Source: Paenibacillus helianthi | Lineage (GTDB): Bacteria > Bacillota > Bacilli > Paenibacillales > Paenibacillaceae | Assembly (NCBI RefSeq): GCF_001909055.1 | Contig: NZ_LVWI01000059.1 | Span: 1-64,000, forward strand | Direction of reading: 5' to 3' | Length of the DNA: 64,000 bases | Shown: piece after piece, positions 61,908 through 64,000 of the stretch | Numbering within the stretch: position 1 is the stretch's first letter | Layout of the letters: each line of letters begins with the position of its first letter | Made by a program: the position numbers and the translations under genes | The notes under the pieces: generated by a model | The model's database searches: none | Told to the model about the DNA's origin: nothing | Seen by the model: only the letters and a program-made list of their open reading frames with translations

Positions 61908-62003
61908 CCTTGAGCGGCCCGGCTGCCCTAACATCCTTCCCGGATGAAGTAGGCCCGTGGCTTTGCGTCTCCGACTTTCGTACGGATTTGCCTTTGTTCC
62001 AAA
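61908..62003 (-). promoter_or_regulatory. Class I cyclic-di-GMP (GEMM-I) riboswitch
   Basis: On the minus strand the aptamer core is clear: AAAGGCAAATCC (61984-61995), a stem capped by a GAAA tetraloop (near 61976-61979), then GACGCAAAGCCACGGGCCTA (about 61950-61969). A P2 hairpin CATCC-GGGA-AGGATG follows, and TTAGGGCAGCC closes the fold. These are the hallmarks of GEMM-I. The 3' region (61876-61907) has a run of six T (61895-61900) and an AGGCAC/GTGCCT hairpin, so regulation may be at transcription termination, but the on/off sense is unclear. It lies about 50 bases upstream of the SLH-propeller/RHS operon. A reading frame covering this stretch (61878-62201) is spurious. Confidence 0.88.
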
Positions 62004-62130
62004 CTCGGTTTTCAGTCCCTTTACCCTTATGTATTCGTGACTTTCGATGTACAGGACTCTATCATTATCGGAATTTATTCCTGTAGAATTAAGATGTTCT
62101 ATTTTTCCCTTTTTTAGGGATTTGGGCATA

Positions 62131-62168
62131 GAAAAAACCACATGCAGGGGATGCCCCGCATGTGGTTT
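62131..62168 (-). terminator. Terminator of the DUF6953-like gene
   Basis: An 11-base stem (62135-62145 with 62158-62168) followed by six T on the minus strand. Confidence 0.88.
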
Positions 62169-62252
62169 ATAGTCAGCTTCTATACTTCTTCTACTGGACA
62201 AGCAAAAAGGGCTTCGCTGTAAGCTGTGTCATAGCTGGCTTCAGGGCATATT

Positions 62253-62489
62253 TCAGGTCCATGCCCACAGGAATCCGTCACGGTCCCAGGCGATTCTTCC
62301 GCCGTGCAGCTTGCGGAAGGCCTTCTTCACATCCTTGGACAACGAAGCATTCCCGTTCTCATTCACAAATACAAACTGCTCGCCAAAATTAGCCTTCACA
62401 TATTCAATCGCAGCGGTCTGGTACAGGGTTCCCGTAAAACGGATCTCCTTGACCATCCACTCCGCTACCTCTTGTGCGGTTACTTCCAT
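62253..62489 (-). CDS. DUF6953-like small protein
   Basis: A 78-residue protein beginning MEVTAQEVAEWMVKEIRF, followed by TLYQTAAIEYVKANFGEQFV and ending in WDRDGFLWAW. The pattern matches small conserved proteins named DUF6953, of unknown function, found in firmicutes and others; it looks like a winged-helix-sized fold. Single gene with GGAAGGAG upstream of the ATG and its own terminator. Confidence 0.75.
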   Translation of the reverse strand: MEVTAQEVAEWMVKEIRFTGTLYQTAAIEYVKANFGEQFVFVNENGNASLSKDVKKAFRKLHGGRIAWDRDGFLWAWT

Positions 62490-63216
62490 CAGGGTACTGC
62501 TCCTTCCTGTAAATCCCTCTACAATGCCTTCCCATTATAGCATGAATATGGTCACTCGGGAGGTTCGCTGGACAGGGCAAGAGGCGGGACAGTGGAGAGA
62601 GAAGAGGCGGGCCGGAGAACAAGAACGGGGAGTGAACAGCACGACGGACGGGCAACAGTCAAGGCCATTCGGGCAGAACGGGTTTGCATAGAAAGGATTA
62701 GAAGAAGTGGAAACAGGCGGTCACTCTTCCACCTCCCCGCGCATGCCCGCTGCTTGGCGGTGTATAAGCCGAACTTAAGAATTAGAATACACTACCCAAT
62801 GAATTCTCTGTTCCTACAGAGATTCATCGATGCACAGAGATCAATTCTGAAGCAACTCTATATCGTTTATGCTGAGCAATAAAGGCTAGCTTACGTATGC
62901 ACGACAGAGGTTAGTTGGAATTTATACACTTAATTTCCGATAAATCGTAGAAACACTGGTATTAGTTGGAATTAATCCACTTAATATTGATCAATATGGA
63001 TAATTCGGTCTAAAGGTAGACTTTTAGTTTTACTTTTTCCACTACAGTGCTGCGATACCGTAATTCCAGCTGATTAGTGGTAGTTTTTCCACATAAATTT
63101 TTATAACAACGATAAGTAATCATAGTTTAAGAATGTTGAGCGATACACATAGCAAACGTCCATTCCAGCGAAAGGATCGACGCTAAGCCTTGGAGTCAGG
63201 ACTTATATCCCCGCCT
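62490..63216. other. 727-base intergenic stretch with short repeats, no gene
   Basis: No frame here has a ribosome binding site and coding pattern. The left half is G-rich on the plus strand (62570-62680) and the right half AT-rich. The 25-base sequence at 62911-62935 recurs at 62962-62986 with three mismatches, and an AT-rich perfect 14-base palindrome (ATATTGATCAATAT) lies at 62984-62997. Confidence 0.6.
62911..62986 (+). repeat. Two-copy diverged direct repeat
   Basis: Copies at 62911-62935 and 62962-62986 share TTAGTTGGAATT and CACTTAAT with three differences in 25 bases, 51 bases apart. A weaker third relative, with TAGTTTTTCCACATAAAT, starts near 63080. This looks like a member of an intergenic repeat family, seen from the sequence only. 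Confidence 0.5.
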
Positions 63217-64000
63217 CTACGCCCCCTCCTGCTCCAGATGCAGCAGCTGGGAGGGATCAAGCAACAGGGTCACACAATCCCCTTCCCGAACCCGCAGCCA
63301 GCGGCCGTCATTCAGCAGGTCTACGGTCAGAATGATCCCCTCTGCCATGACCGTGGCGCGGATGATATTGCCCAGAATCGACACGGACTGAACCTGTCCG
63401 CGTACATCCACCATGCCATCCGCATCATCCTGAATTGCTTCACCTTCAGCCAGCAGGGTTACCGCCTCGGGGCGGATTGCAAAACGGTCGGAGCGGCTGT
63501 CAATCCTGCGGAACAACGCGAGTGCCTCCGCCCGGTTGAATACGTTATAGCTGCCCATGAACCGGGCCGCGAATTCTGTGCGGGGCGCTGTGTACAGCTG
63601 CTCCGGGGAACCTTCCTGCACCATGCGCCCCTGGTTCATGATGCAGATCCGGTCCGAGAGGATCAGCGCTTCCTCCTGGTCGTGGGTAACGAACAGCGTC
63701 GTCATGCCCAGCCGCCGCTGGATATCGCGTATTTCCGCGCGAAGATTCTTGCGGATTTTGGCGTCGAGCGCGCTGAGCGGTTCGTCCAGCAGCAGCAGCT
63801 TCGGCTGGACGGCCAGCGAGCGCGCCAGCGCCACCCGCTGCTGCTGTCCACCGGACAGCGCCTGCGGATAGACACCGCGCTTGTCTTCGAGATCGACCAG
63901 CGCCAGCAGTTCTTCGCACCGGCTGCGCCGTGCCGCCGGTGCAACGCCGCGCATGCGCATTCCGTATTCCACATTCTGGCTGACGGTCAGATTGGGGAAC
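63217..64000 (-). CDS. ABC transporter ATP-binding protein, PotA/FbpC-like (5' end beyond window)
   Basis: The frame is open to the right edge of the window (reading FPNLTVSQNVEYGMRMRG just before the ATG at 63972), so the true start and Walker A lie outside. Visible are the signature ALSGGQQQRVALARSLAVQP, Walker B KLLLLDEPLSALDAKIR, the H-loop TLFVTHDQEEAL, and a C-terminal TOBE domain (FAIRPEAVTLLAEGEA onward). The FPNLTV segment is typical of iron(III), spermidine/putrescine or 2-aminoethylphosphonate importers; substrate cannot be decided. Confidence 0.88.
   Translation of the reverse strand, partial: FPNLTVSQNVEYGMRMRGVAPAARRSRCEELLALVDLEDKRGVYPQALSGGQQQRVALARSLAVQPKLLLLDEPLSALDAKIRKNLRAEIRDIQRRLGMTTLFVTHDQEEALILSDRICIMNQGRMVQEGSPEQLYTAPRTEFAARFMGSYNVFNRAEALALFRRIDSRSDRFAIRPEAVTLLAEGEAIQDDADGMVDVRGQVQSVSILGNIIRATVMAEGIILTVDLLNDGRWLRVREGDCVTLLLDPSQLLHLEQEGA

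Noticed and set aside
61878..62201. 107-residue open frame on the minus strand
   Set aside because: It runs through the cyclic-di-GMP aptamer and a terminator; the conserved RNA signals explain the sequence better.
62592..62882. 96-residue open frame on the plus strand
   Set aside because: No ribosome binding site, Arg/Glu-rich chance composition in the G-rich intergenic part.
1..64000. CRISPR arrays, tRNA/rRNA genes, transposases, prophage genes
   Set aside because: Looked for on both strands; no regular repeat-spacer arrays, no cloverleaf or rRNA signatures and no recombinase-like proteins were seen.

Overview
The window reads as a chromosomal segment of a low-G+C Gram-positive spore former, most likely Paenibacillus or a close relative. 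The grounds are S-layer-homology (SLH) surface proteins, a Spo0E-type phosphatase, strong GGAGG ribosome binding sites with frequent TTG starts, ECF sigma-factor signals, and the overall gene repertoire. This rests on gene content; no database search was possible. No rRNA, tRNA, CRISPR array, transposase or phage gene was seen.

Layout. 0-2.7 kb: the tail of a Gly/Ser-rich protein, a LysR regulator divergent from a rhodanese, and a formate/nitrite transporter. 3-6.2 kb: an SLH protein with a proline/threonine linker and duplicated C-terminal modules. 6.4-18.6 kb: a complete Ter (tellurium-resistance-type) stress locus on the minus strand. It consists of TerB, three single-domain TerD paralogues, a TerD/TerA-like fusion and TerC, followed by a tightly overlapped set of HpcH/CitE-like lyase, PRTase_2-TRSP, PRTase_1/StiP, HAD phosphatase, ATP-grasp, XpaC-like and TelA genes. 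The enzyme set matches the proposed pathway for a nucleoside-like metabolite, and the TerD part is preceded by an excellent sigma-W-type promoter. 18.8-23.3 kb: a polar amino acid ABC importer followed by agmatine deiminase and N-carbamoylputrescine amidase, suggesting arginine/agmatine use for putrescine. 23.4-27.2 kb: a phosphodiesterase, a glutamate synthase small subunit without its large subunit, and a PadR/HAAS membrane module with a striking operator. 27.3-33.6 kb: pullulanase, a C39-like peptidase and a six-PAS hybrid histidine kinase.

33.7-42.3 kb: a candidate terminated small RNA, a secreted coiled-coil protein, a CotSA-like glycosyltransferase, a NifI-like P-II protein, DUF445, a decayed coding region, Spo0E, an Imm30-like protein, a hypothetical protein and a UvrD/PcrA-type helicase. 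42.4-47.9 kb: ribosomal protein L25/Ctc, then a mannose/glycan cluster (GH130-like protein and XRE regulator divergent from glycosyltransferase, glycan-active protein and mannose-1-phosphate guanylyltransferase) with back-to-back promoters sharing a dyad. 48-50.6 kb: a lipoprotein and a sigma/anti-sigma pair with related sensor domains. 50.7-62.2 kb: an RHS polymorphic-toxin locus. A class I cyclic-di-GMP riboswitch precedes an SLH/beta-propeller protein, a 2360-residue RHS toxin with a RecB-like nuclease tip, a candidate immunity protein, and a displaced RHS core fragment with a second small gene. 62.2-64 kb: a DUF6953-like protein, a repeat-bearing intergenic stretch and a truncated ABC ATPase gene running off the right edge.

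The two most interesting systems are the Ter metabolite locus under envelope-stress-type control and the cyclic-di-GMP-riboswitch-linked, cell-wall-anchored RHS toxin operon.
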